Shown here in pieces: positions 20,925 to 30,000 of a stretch of 64,000 nt of DNA. The DNA comes from Heracleum sosnowskyi. Lineage: Eukaryota; Streptophyta; Magnoliopsida; Apiales; Apiaceae. The position numbers were made by a program, and so were the translations under genes. The DNA is taken from the NCBI GenBank assembly GCA_030848705.1, contig JAUIZM010000012.1:7566679-7630678 (forward strand), read 5' to 3'. Under the pieces are notes generated by a model. It worked only from the letters and a program-made list of their open reading frames with translations, was not told where the DNA came from and ran no database searches. How positions within the stretch are numbered: the stretch's first letter is position 1; each line of letters begins with the position of its first letter.

Positions 20925-23014
20925 TTCAGCCTGATTCTCCTCAACTTTTCCAAGCCTTTTCTTGATTTCCTCAGAATCCTTGGCTTGCTGCTTGAATTGA
21001 GTAGAGTATCCCGGAGAGAAAATTCATTCCTAAGATTTGTAAACATCTGTTGATTCTCATCAAATCTATTATTAAGAGATTTGACTTGAACAACAGTTGC
21101 CTGTAAGCTTGTAAGTACATCAGTATTTGATATCTTCTTGACAGAATCAGACAACAAATCTGCAGCCCTTTGCGCTGAGAAAACGCAATCTGCATCAGCC
21201 CAATTTTTGTAGTACATATTCTGGAAATGCTCATTGGTCTGTCTATTAACTTCCCCGACTTCATCACTATTAACATCATCAGCCAATGAAACTTGAATAC
21301 TAGGGTGTGAATGAGAACCCTCAGCATCATTTCCAGCTTCTTCATTATTGTCTGCTTCATTATCAACAAGAATATTTTCAGCAGTAAACTGTGCAGCTTC
21401 ATCAATTTTCTCCTCTGCTACAGCTTCAGGAATATCAGAGTTTACCTTAGCAAAAACCTCTGCTTCTCTTTGAATCTGATTAACCTCCTCACCTTTGTCA
21501 AGATCACAAGAAATAATTTCAGTGTGAGTGGCTAGAGATTCTTCTACCTGATCAGTTACTTGATCAGCTTCCACACCCTCTGTATAATGATCAGAATGGA
21601 TAGAGGTGTGTGCTTCAAAATCAAAAACTCTGCTATCAGAATGAGTAGCAGCTTCCTCAACTACATCATTAGCCTTTGATGTAGGAGCATCGATATCCAT
21701 AGTAGCATCAGTATTTATCCTGTCTAGATTGACAGCTTCAGCATTTGCAGCATCCTCCTGAACAAACACTTCAGGAGCTTCAGTGTTTACAAACACTCTG
21801 TCCTCATCAGCATTTAGAATATTCTCCTCAACAACAATTGCAGGAGTATCTTGAGGAACAGCTTCAGTGACAATCTCCTCATTCTCTGATGCAGGAGCTT
21901 CAGTTTCCTCAGAAACACTGTCCATATTGACATTGATAGCACCAAAAAGATGTGCAGTTACTAGTCTTCTTTTTCTCTGATGAAGAGTTTCTTCATCAGT
22001 TTCAGTCTCTGAGGCTTCAACAACAGACTTTGCCCTATTGGCTCTTCTTTTCTTTAGCCTTGTCTTCTGAGGCATCTCTTCAGGTCTTGATACCCCAGCT
22101 TCAGAAGATAATCTCCTCGCAGGTTTAGTACCAATATGTTTGGTCCTACCTCCCCTTGCAGGTGTAACAGAAGTTGATGGAGGTTCTGGTTGAGATTCAG
22201 CTTGTGGTTGTGGATTTACTTGAGCATCCACAAACTGTTGCACAGAAGTAGGTAGCAAAAGGTCTCCTACAATTCCTTTCTTAATATCTTTATTTACTAG
22301 ATCAGTAAATACTCTCTTATGTAATTTAAAACAAGAAACATCTGCTTCAAATACATTTTCGCCTTCAACACAATAAGAAACCAAAAGCTGACAGAATCGA
22401 GAAAAATAAACAACTCCTCTATTCTCTGTCATCTTCTCCCCTAAGTTAGTCAACACAAGTCGTGCAAAATCAAAATGATTATCATATAATAAAGAATACC
22501 CGATTTGCAGACTATCTGTGGGAATAGCATCCCAATTAGTGCATTTCTTTCCAAATGTCCTTGTGATGCAATCGAAGAAGAAACTCCATTCCTTGCGCAG
22601 AAACGGCCTTTTGAGTTGCCCAATCTTTGTCAATGGCCCAGAGTAGCCAATCTCTCGCATCATTCAGATTAAATCCTCATCACCCATTCCAATAGTGTAA
22701 GAAGGATACTCAGGAAACCCCATTGCAGCTCGAATAGTACCAGCAGTAATAACATACTCTGTTTCTTCAAACTCAAAAATTATGGATGGGTTCCCAGTTT
22801 CACCACCGTCATCATAAATCCCTGTCTCCCAGAATGCTTTGATTTGTAAACCAGAAAGTGTGGCTGGTTCAACTAAAGCACGCCCAATCGCTGACTGAGC
22901 AAGAAACTTTTGAATCATATGAAATGATTCTGGAGCGTTTGCAGTGTTTAGTGGTGCGGTATAGTTGTTTGGAACGAACTCTAACCCAGACGAAACGAAA
23001 GCTGTGGTTGCCAT
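20909..23014 (-). pseudogene. E2 extra gene (ORF3), N-terminal part with an in-frame stop
   Basis: It opens at ATG 23014 (MATTAFVSSGLEF). After 116 codons it meets TGA at 22664-22666 and continues in the same frame for 584 codons to 20909. The first 230 or so codons, read across the stop, form a globular region like that of E1 ORF3 (FFFDCITRTFGKK, QIGYSLLYDNHFDFARLVLTNLGEKM). The rest is acidic and Ala/Glu/Val-rich (VVEEAATHSDS), probably disordered, ending in a coiled coil. Near 21,000 the frame shifts into the next ORF. A TATA-like TTTAAATA lies about 130 bp upstream on the sense strand (23138-23145). The divergent antisense gene starts 540 bp further up. Confidence 0.72.
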
Positions 23015-23488
23015 TAGAAGATTTTGAAGAAATAACAGAGTTTATGTGTAGAAAGGTGTTTGTGAATATGTGTGTGTGATAATAGATGTGAATGAGTAAG
23101 ATGTGAAAAGTTTAACTGAAGATGTGTGTATTGTATTTAAAAGAAAATTAAAGATTAAAAACTGAAGAGTTTTTAATCATTAATACACAACTGTCTTACT
23201 CCTATAATCATGTGAGTGGGAAACATGTCAAACGTGTATATGCTGACAGCTGTATTGAACAACTTCCAATACATACGTGCAGACGAGGAGACACCTGGCA
23301 TCACATATCCGCTTATTGAAAAAAAAAATCAATAATAATAAAATTATCGATTTTAATATCTCAGAAACATAATAATAAAGTACGAAGGAGCTCAACAGTC
23401 AGAAGAATAATGACTGTCTTGGAACTCCGCACTTTACTGTTCCCATAGCTTCGAGCCAATCAAAACCTTTCAGTTGCCCTGTTGGATG

Positions 23489-23497
23489 CTATAAAAG
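23489..23497 (+). promoter_or_regulatory. TATA box of the E2 antisense gene
   Basis: CTATAAAAG lies about 65 bp before the ATG at 23557, on the strand opposite to E2 transcription. The matching gene in E3 has the same CTATAAAAG at 28933-28941. Confidence 0.6.
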
Positions 23498-23556
23498 CTA
23501 GAGCATTGTAACAACAGGCAATACACATATCAAGAAAAAAAATTACCATACATCAA

Positions 23557-23955
23557 ATGGCAGGAACCTTTGAATTTATGGATGTAGAAGCTTTCTTGAA
23601 TCTGAACTGGCGTCAACAAGCAAACTATATCATTGATGAGTTTCTTGTTTTGTCATTTCTGAATGATGAAGGTCTCATCGCTGATGATGAGATAGCTGAA
23701 GGACCTATCTCCAATCCCTATGTGCACATCATTCGTCCTGGGCCATATGATGTGCCCATCCTTGCAGATGATGACGCTGTGGAGATTTGTATGATGCTCT
23801 TTTATCAGAGCTACTTGACGGGTTCGAAGAAGGAATTCTTCTTGGAATCCTGCAAGCTGCAAGCCAGAAAGAGAATGCGAGAGGATGATGATGATGATTC
23901 AACATCAGGGGGTTGTCAAGCCTTGAAAATCCCAGATGGTATAATAACCTGTTAA
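23557..23955 (+). CDS. Small antisense gene in E2 (aORF), unknown function
   Basis: 132 codons on the plus strand, opposite to all other E2 genes, placed between pol and ORF3 and divergent from ORF3. The protein is acidic. It contains EIAEGPISNP near residue 50, a hydrophobic stretch (VEICMMLFYQSYL), a basic SCKLQARKRMR motif and a run of five Asp near the end. The E3 antisense protein has the same order of pieces (EIAEQEGPQPIPDP, then an acidic run, then SCNLEARRR), which suggests common descent. The canonical TATA box is 65 bp upstream and the start context is ATCAAATGG. The basic/acidic tail could act in the nucleus, but that is a guess. I recognise no known family. Confidence 0.62.
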   Translation: MAGTFEFMDVEAFLNLNWRQQANYIIDEFLVLSFLNDEGLIADDEIAEGPISNPYVHIIRPGPYDVPILADDDAVEICMMLFYQSYLTGSKKEFFLESCKLQARKRMREDDDDDSTSGGCQALKIPDGIITC

Positions 23956-24253
23956 CCGAACAAGTAGCTAGACAAGAGTATGAACTTGTCTGAATGTAAA
24001 CAAAGTTTGAATCAATTAATGAGAAAGATCCATTGTGTTGTTTTACATAGCTACTAATCACCATCAGGACTTATCAAACACACTCTTTCTTTTCTCTGTT
24101 TAATGCAAAATGGATCCGTTACAAATCATACTTTTTCGAAAAACAAATGTCTAATCTCAAAATTATAAAATGTCTGAAACAAAGAAATTATTTTAACCAT
24201 CAGAGATTAAAACAAAGTTACCTCGGCATATGTCACACAATACATCAGTGTTT
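23956..24253. other. E2 spacer downstream of the antisense gene
   Basis: About 300 bp, convergent between the antisense gene and (beyond E3) pol. It contains AATTAATGAGAAA about 70 bp after the stop. The E3 counterpart has ATTAATGAAA at a similar place, so this may be the 3' end of the antisense transcript. Confidence 0.4.
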
Positions 24254-24258
24254 ACCAT

Positions 24259-24883
24259 TGTTGCCCAGTAAATAACAATTGTAGAAGGGGGTTGAATACA
24301 ATTGTATAAGATTCTCGACTTTATATAACACAAATATGAAAGATCAATAACAATAACAATAACAATAACAGCTTTATTAACTTTGATATAAAACTGTTAC
24401 AAACTCTCTTAAGAAATTCTGATGTTCTTAAGAGCTGCAAGCTTACAAAAACTCTCTCAAGAAATTCTGTTCTTAAGAGCTTCTCTTCGATTATGTTCTC
24501 TCTCGAATGAATAATCTCTCGTGAATGAATTACATAAATCGAAACCAAAACTGTGTTTATATAGTGCACACAGCTTCTCTATCAATAACAAGATAAGTCC
24601 TAATCATAACAAAGATAGAAACATATCTTTAATCGATAGCTGCATTCTACAAACCAGGAACAAACTTCCATGTTTATCTAGACTCCAAATATAACTCGAA
24701 GTAGGAATCCTGATCAGCTTCAAGTCCTGATGATCAAACCTGATCATAGTCTGAGTAGGAATCCTGATGATCAATAAGATACTGACGCTTGATCAAATAC
24801 TGATGACCATGCAATACTGATGACGTCAGCAATCCTGATCAGTTGAGTCTAGCTTCTGACGATCATTGAATTCTGATCTAACA
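24259..24883 (-). repeat. E3 3' LTR
   Basis: Differs from 35718-36342 by one base (gatgacg versus gataacg). It holds eight CTGAT copies within 170 bp (24710-24877), mostly as ATCCTGATGATC-like blocks, and the U5 hairpin at 24275-24305. Confidence 0.95.
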
Positions 24884-24899
24884 ATCTCCCCCAATCTCA
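24884..24899 (-). promoter_or_regulatory. E3 polypurine tract
   Basis: The sense strand reads GAGATTGGGGGAGAT directly against the LTR. Confidence 0.85.
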
Positions 24900-24992
24900 T
24901 ACTTTGTGAAATAAAGTATAGATTCCAAATATTCAATGATGTCAAAAACATGTATCAAAATGTACGAGTATCTTCAGAAACAACTTATCTGT

Positions 24993-27536
24993 TTAAGCTT
25001 TGTGATAGAACAGATTCATCTTCAAGAAGTTGGATAATAAACTTTCTTCTTTTTCTTCAAGAATTTGAATCAGTCTTTCCTTAAGATTTCTGAGTTCTTC
25101 ATCTTCCTCATTAATCTGGTAGATAGCTGCTCTGAGATTCTGTATGGAGTTTCTCTGTAGACTGTGCTCTTCAAGCAAAAGATAAGCAATTTCCTTCCCA
25201 TCAGGATTGAGAGAAAGATGAGTCATGCCAAAATTTACTTCTTTAACAGCAGTACCCCTTTGCATTTCCACATCCTGACCTCTTTGATTTAAGTACATGG
25301 GAGTATAATTACCATTGAAATTACTGTTTCCATCCAGTCTTCTTCTTATAGTTGATAGAATCATGTCACTCCATTCTTTGTACACTTGGTTCTTCCATCT
25401 TAACAGATAGTGAACATATTTCAGTTCCTGTGTAGTTTTCATCAGCAGATCTTGAATAGATAGAATCTTCACACTACCATCTTTCATGAAGTACAGAAGC
25501 TTTTCTTTCTTTTCAAAACCATCATGACAATCTATAACTAGATCAACAGCTAATAAATTGTTCAGGTTTTCAGAAGTTAGAGTACCTCCAATTTCTGTCA
25601 AGGAGTAAGGATCAACATATGACATATTCAGATATTCACCATCTCTGTGTCCAATACCTCCTCTTGAATTACTTGACAATTGCTTCAGATTTGAAAACAT
25701 CTTTAACCAGAGTGCTTTTGATCTAGCCATATCAGACAAATCAACAACACTTGAAGCGCTTGTAATAATTCCACCAGACTGAAAATTGATAGGTGTATCA
25801 CAACTTAATGTGCTAATATGTTTCCACTTCTTGTATTTCTCCTTTTCATGAGTGTAGCTTCTTTCAAGTAAAGATTCTTGTCTGCTTGAATTTCTCCATT
25901 GTCTTTTATTTGAAACTTTAAGCCTTTGTAGATAGAGATTGAAATCTTCATTTGTTCTTTTTGTAATATCTCTTCTTCTGGCTTCTTCTTCTTCATCTAC
26001 TTCTTTGTTGTGACAATCAACAACAGTAGATAAGATGATCAAATCAACCTCTTGCAGAATTTCAGATTCGTCAGGATCTTGAATATTGTCAGGATTAGAA
26101 TCTTCAATTTGATTTGTATTGCTGAGAGTTGATTTACTTGATTTTCTTCTCAATTCAGGTTCTTCTTCAACAATTCCATCATCACCAAAAGTAGATCTGT
26201 CAGGAACTACTAGAGTTTGAATAGGTTCAGGAATTTCTTCAATTCTTAACCCTCTAGACCTTGTCTGTCTAGGTACTATTTGAGTTGAAGAACCTCTTTT
26301 ACTTCTTCTAGCACCTCTCCTACCTCTGCTTCCTCTACCTCTAGCAGGAGCAGTATAACTTTCCATTGTCTCTTTTTGTAGTCTCAAGAATTCTTCATGT
26401 GAGAGATCTGGATATTCTTCACTTGCTGTAGAGAGTGCTTTTCTGGCAAATAATTGTTGAACTCTTTTATCAGTGTGATAAAGAGTAACAATTCTACCGT
26501 CTTTTGTAGAAAACTTCTGGAATAAATTTGATGCATCTTCAGGATTATCAATAATCACATCTTCATCACCTTCAGGAATTGTAGCAAGAATTTGTCCATG
26601 ACCAGGTGTCAGGATTTGATCTTCCGTCAGGATCTGAGATTGCACCAATGTTCTTACTGTCTTAACTCCAGAATCAGAAACATGAGTTGACTGCGTTGTT
26701 TGACTTTGAGAAGTTTGGATTGTCTTCATAACAACAGCATCAGAGGTTTCTCCTTGTATCACTTTGTCACCACCATCATCTCCAGTATCATCATCATTAT
26801 TTCTTAATACTAGATCAGGTGTACATTTTGTCTGAATAACCTTCTCCCCCTTTTTGACATCAGGATTTGACAATAATTGCAAAATTAAGGAAAGAGAGGC
26901 TTGAATTTCAGTTACCTTAGTATCCAGAGAATCAATTCTTTGAGTGATTGAGGTTTGTTCTGAAACAACAGATTTCACTTGGGATTCCACTACCCTTAGT
27001 TGTAAAGTAGTAGGCACCTTTGTAAAATTATTAAAGATATCAGTCCTCACTTTTTCAGTTGAGCCCTTGATAGAATCAATCTCACTTTTCAGACTTTTGG
27101 ATAACAGAGTTGTAGCCTTCAGATGATTCTTCAAGTCTTGATTCTCTATAGACTTCACTGCATTATAGGCATGTTCAATAGCAGAAGAAAAACTGATAGA
27201 TTCATCAGATTGGTGCCATGAATTGTTCCATTCATTCTGTCTAAATGCCTCTGCAGGATCAAAGGAAGGAGTAGAAAAATCTTGTCTCTGATCTTTCCCA
27301 GTGAAAGCATTGCTAGCCATATAAGTACTTGATGAACCAAAATTAGTTCCAAGACTAATCTTGAGTGCTGTAGCAAGCTGTTCCTTCTCTTTTCTATTCT
27401 CATTATCATCATCACTATCATCATCAGAATTATCATCATCAGAACCATGAGATTTATCAGGATCAAGAATTGCAATACCTTTCAGTTTATCCTGTGATTC
27501 TGAGATAGGATGATCCATTGGCCTTGAACGAAGTGG
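24993..27536 (-). CDS. E3 extra gene (ORF3), C-terminal part
   Basis: About 848 codons follow a TAG at 27537-27539 in the same frame as the upstream ORF3a. The first ATG is at 27518 (MDHPISESQDKL). In order: an acidic Asp/Asn-rich head, a coiled coil (about residues 120-220), the NPDVKKGEKV site at about residue 221, a long disordered basic/acidic region with an RGRGSRGRRGARR patch (about 390), and the conserved C-terminal domain (about 650-841). That domain shows LLYFMKDGSVK, ELKYVHYLLRWKNQ, NSIQNLRAAIYQ and ELRNLKERL. It matches E2 closely over about 180 residues. The Arg/Gly patch suggests nucleic-acid binding. The function is otherwise unknown. Confidence 0.75.
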   Translation of the reverse strand, partial: PLRSRPMDHPISESQDKLKGIAILDPDKSHGSDDDNSDDDSDDDNENRKEKEQLATALKISLGTNFGSSSTYMASNAFTGKDQRQDFSTPSFDPAEAFRQNEWNNSWHQSDESISFSSAIEHAYNAVKSIENQDLKNHLKATTLLSKSLKSEIDSIKGSTEKVRTDIFNNFTKVPTTLQLRVVESQVKSVVSEQTSITQRIDSLDTKVTEIQASLSLILQLLSNPDVKKGEKVIQTKCTPDLVLRNNDDDTGDDGGDKVIQGETSDAVVMKTIQTSQSQTTQSTHVSDSGVKTVRTLVQSQILTEDQILTPGHGQILATIPEGDEDVIIDNPEDASNLFQKFSTKDGRIVTLYHTDKRVQQLFARKALSTASEEYPDLSHEEFLRLQKETMESYTAPARGRGSRGRRGARRSKRGSSTQIVPRQTRSRGLRIEEIPEPIQTLVVPDRSTFGDDGIVEEEPELRRKSSKSTLSNTNQIEDSNPDNIQDPDESEILQEVDLIILSTVVDCHNKEVDEEEEARRRDITKRTNEDFNLYLQRLKVSNKRQWRNSSRQESLLERSYTHEKEKYKKWKHISTLSCDTPINFQSGGIITSASSVVDLSDMARSKALWLKMFSNLKQLSSNSRGGIGHRDGEYLNMSYVDPYSLTEIGGTLTSENLNNLLAVDLVIDCHDGFEKKEKLLYFMKDGSVKILSIQDLLMKTTQELKYVHYLLRWKNQVYKEWSDMILSTIRRRLDGNSNFNGNYTPMYLNQRGQDVEMQRGTAVKEVNFGMTHLSLNPDGKEIAYLLLEEHSLQRNSIQNLRAAIYQINEEDEELRNLKERLIQILEEKEESLLSNFLKMNLFYHKA
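26843..26855 (-). promoter_or_regulatory. Internal polypurine tract in E3 ORF3
   Basis: The sense strand GATGTCAAAAAGGGGGAGAA encodes DVKKGE, the same 20 bases as in E2. Confidence 0.5.
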
Positions 27537-28694
27537 CTATATCAAAATAGGTTCATTATCAGGAGCACCACTAGCGTCAGGATGAACATCGTCAGGATTT
27601 GATATGCTTGCATCAGTATTTTCTACCAATGGTTCTTGTGGAGCTTGAGGTTCAGAAGCTGCTTCAACACTTTGAGCTAAAGGTTCTTGTGTGCTTCCCT
27701 CATTGACAATGTTCTCGACCAATCTTTCAACAGAAGCTGTAGCTTTGCCTGCATCTTCACTTTGAGAAGATGGTTCTTGTGTAGCTGGAATGTTGATGTC
27801 TTCATTCTCCCTTTGAGAAAATGGTTCTTGTGTGACCATTCCACTAGCTAAGCCTTCACCCAAACTTTGATTGAGTGGTTCTTGTGTGGCAGGATCAACA
27901 GTAGCTGCTGAATTACTCTGAAATTCAGGTTCTTGTGGGCTTGATCCTTTCAGCTTCTTCTGTCTCTGATAGACTAACTCTTCTGCATTCCTCTTTTTCT
28001 TTGATGTAGGTGTAAGACCAACCAAAGAAGCAGTTGTAGAAACCTTCTCCCAAGAAATTTCTCTAATCTGAGATGGAGAGGCTGGAGAGTCTGATATAGA
28101 GACAACTTTTGTTGTTGCATCAGGAATACTAACATCAGGATTTGATGTCTGAATATCAGTATCCTTCATTTGCACTGTCAAAGGAATATGATACCTGCTC
28201 TTTGATAATTTCCTTGTCTTTTGTGGTTTTGATGAAGGTACCACAGCTTTAGTAGCAGTATCAGCAACTTCCTTGTTCACATTCATCACAGAGGATATAG
28301 GTAAGTCATCCTCTGAATCACTTTCATCAATCAACCTTAACTTCCTTTTCACAGGAACATTCTTAACAACCTTATCAGCTTTCTTCACCAGGACCCCTTG
28401 TACACCCCCTTGTATCTTCTTTTTAGTGAGTGGTGTAGAGGAAAAATCCTTTGAACCTGATTGCCTTCCAGACACATCAGTTCTAGCTGATTTCTTTGAT
28501 ATTACAACTAAAGTCTTTTGAGAGACAGTAGAGGTGGTTGTTAACTGTTTAGACTGTTTAGGTTGCATGCTTGTGTCAGGAACAAGATGGGTTGGGCCTT
28601 GTACCATAGCATTAGAAAGTAGTCCATAACGAGTAGGCATTTTCTGATGTAAGAAAAACCTAACCTCATCAGGAATAAAAGCATTTCCGCACAA
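27537..28694 (-). CDS. E3 extra gene (ORF3), N-terminal part, 5'-truncated
   Basis: 385 codons ending at TAG 27537-27539, in the same frame as the following ORF. The frame has no good ATG at its head (the first start-like codon is TTG). The N-terminal globular region seen in E1 and E2 is missing. The frame begins at its trailing edge (VRFFLHQKMPTRYGLL), which aligns with the E2 segment around SCFKLHKRVFTDLV. The rest is a low-complexity linker with repeated TQEPxxQS and NPDxx peptides. The NPD peptides come from in-frame copies of the E3 signature TCAGGATTTG. The truncation places the linker about 340 bp from the divergent antisense gene. Confidence 0.7.
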   Translation of the reverse strand: MCGNAFIPDEVRFFLHQKMPTRYGLLSNAMVQGPTHLVPDTSMQPKQSKQLTTTSTVSQKTLVVISKKSARTDVSGRQSGSKDFSSTPLTKKKIQGGVQGVLVKKADKVVKNVPVKRKLRLIDESDSEDDLPISSVMNVNKEVADTATKAVVPSSKPQKTRKLSKSRYHIPLTVQMKDTDIQTSNPDVSIPDATTKVVSISDSPASPSQIREISWEKVSTTASLVGLTPTSKKKRNAEELVYQRQKKLKGSSPQEPEFQSNSAATVDPATQEPLNQSLGEGLASGMVTQEPFSQRENEDINIPATQEPSSQSEDAGKATASVERLVENIVNEGSTQEPLAQSVEAASEPQAPQEPLVENTDASISNPDDVHPDASGAPDNEPILI

Positions 28695-28932
28695 AATATT
28701 TTGCCATATCAGGATTGAAAAAAATATTCAATAGGATTAAAATAAAATTTTATTTAGGAAAACAAAATTTATTTTAACAATCCTGAATAGCGTTTTGGTT
28801 TAAGAAAAATAACCAAATTAATGGTCATAGAATTAAAACACGCTTACCAGCAAACGAGGCAAAAATATTTATGGAAAACCGAACCGTCTCATCGAGATTG
28901 TAGAAATGACCTGCACCCTTAATTCACATTCT

Positions 28933-28941
28933 CTATAAAAG
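28933..28941 (+). promoter_or_regulatory. TATA box of the E3 antisense gene
   Basis: CTATAAAAG lies about 97 bp upstream of ATG 29033, as in E2. A CT/CA-rich leader follows. Confidence 0.6.
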
Positions 28942-29032
28942 AGAACTGTTAAACAATCATCATATATCTATTAAAACACAAACCCTCTCCAGAGAAAAAC
29001 TTACGAAAACCTTTCACCTTCTTTGTTTTTCA

Positions 29033-29452
29033 ATGGCTGCCAACAATCAAAACAACATACCTGATGAAGAACTTGATAGAATTTGGCAACAAATGGATGA
29101 GGCTCTAGCAGAGATTGCAGAGCAAGAGGGACCTCAGCCTATTCCTGATCCACAGGAGCATCATGCTTTTGTGAATGCGATGGCTGATGTGCTTCTTCAT
29201 AACTTCCATCAGGCAAAACCTGATTGGAATCCTCTTGAAAATCTCATCGTTGTCAATGAAGAGGATGAAGACGATTGGGATGATGAAGATGATGAGGATG
29301 AAGATGATGAAGAGCTCGTCCGAGAGCTTGAGAAACGAAAGAAGAGAATCCGTGATGCTTGTATGTCATGCAATTTGGAGGCACGAAGGCGTCCCGGTGG
29401 TCACGGTGACGATCCGCCTTCAAGTAAATCAGCTCCTCTTCTTGTCTCTTAA
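29033..29452 (+). CDS. Small antisense gene in E3 (aORF), unknown function
   Basis: 139 codons on the plus strand inside a minus-strand element, between pol and ORF3. In order: IWQQMDEAL, EIAEQEGPQPIPDP (about residue 31), VNAMADVLLHNF, a run of about 20 Asp/Glu (about residues 79-97), a basic KRKKRIR stretch and SCNLEARRR near residue 115, then a Pro/Ser tail. Blocks EIAE-GP-I-P and SC-L-AR-R are shared in order with the E2 antisense protein, although the acidic run is on the other side of the basic motif. The TATA box is 97 bp upstream and the start context is CAATGGC. It overlaps no conserved sense-strand domain, so the frame is not a shadow of another gene. The function is unknown. Confidence 0.62.
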   Translation: MAANNQNNIPDEELDRIWQQMDEALAEIAEQEGPQPIPDPQEHHAFVNAMADVLLHNFHQAKPDWNPLENLIVVNEEDEDDWDDEDDEDEDDEELVRELEKRKKRIRDACMSCNLEARRRPGGHGDDPPSSKSAPLLVS

Positions 29453-30000
29453 GGATGGAACAAGAGACCTTCCAGTTCTGATGGACTGTGAAGCTGCTCA
29501 GGAGCATTCATGCTAATTTGCAGGGCACGTGTTCATGCTTATCTGTAAAGCACGAGTTCCTGAGTAGAAAATAGACTAGGAAAACAAATATGTAATTTCC
29601 ATATTTCATGTGTAATGTATCTTCAAGTATTAATGAAATTTGTCTATTTTCTCAATTGTTTGCTTCCTGTACTTTCCTGCAAAATTTGTTAGTAACACTC
29701 AAAGTGATATAGATATGATAAATAATAAACTCTGATAATAATGACATTGATAATTAAGACTGAAAACTTAATCAAAGACTAAGTAATAATCTAATTGTCC
29801 AGAGTTTACCAGGAGTGTTGATGACAAATTAGCATAGAACCTCTGGTTTTCATACCAGCTTCAATATCTGAACATCAGGATTTGACCAATTGATTTCCTG
29901 TCAGGATTGAGTCCTATCAGGATTTGATCAAAGATACATACCTTTCTGAATAACCATCAGGATTTGACAGTTATCAGGATTTCCTCTCTGTAGCTTTTCC
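29453..30000. other. E3 spacer between the antisense gene and pol
   Basis: 550 bp with no gene. Five copies of the E3 signature (TCAGGATT) fall at about 29875, 29901, 29917, 29957 and 29974. A possible polyadenylation context, ATTAATGAAA, lies near 29630. Confidence 0.5.
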
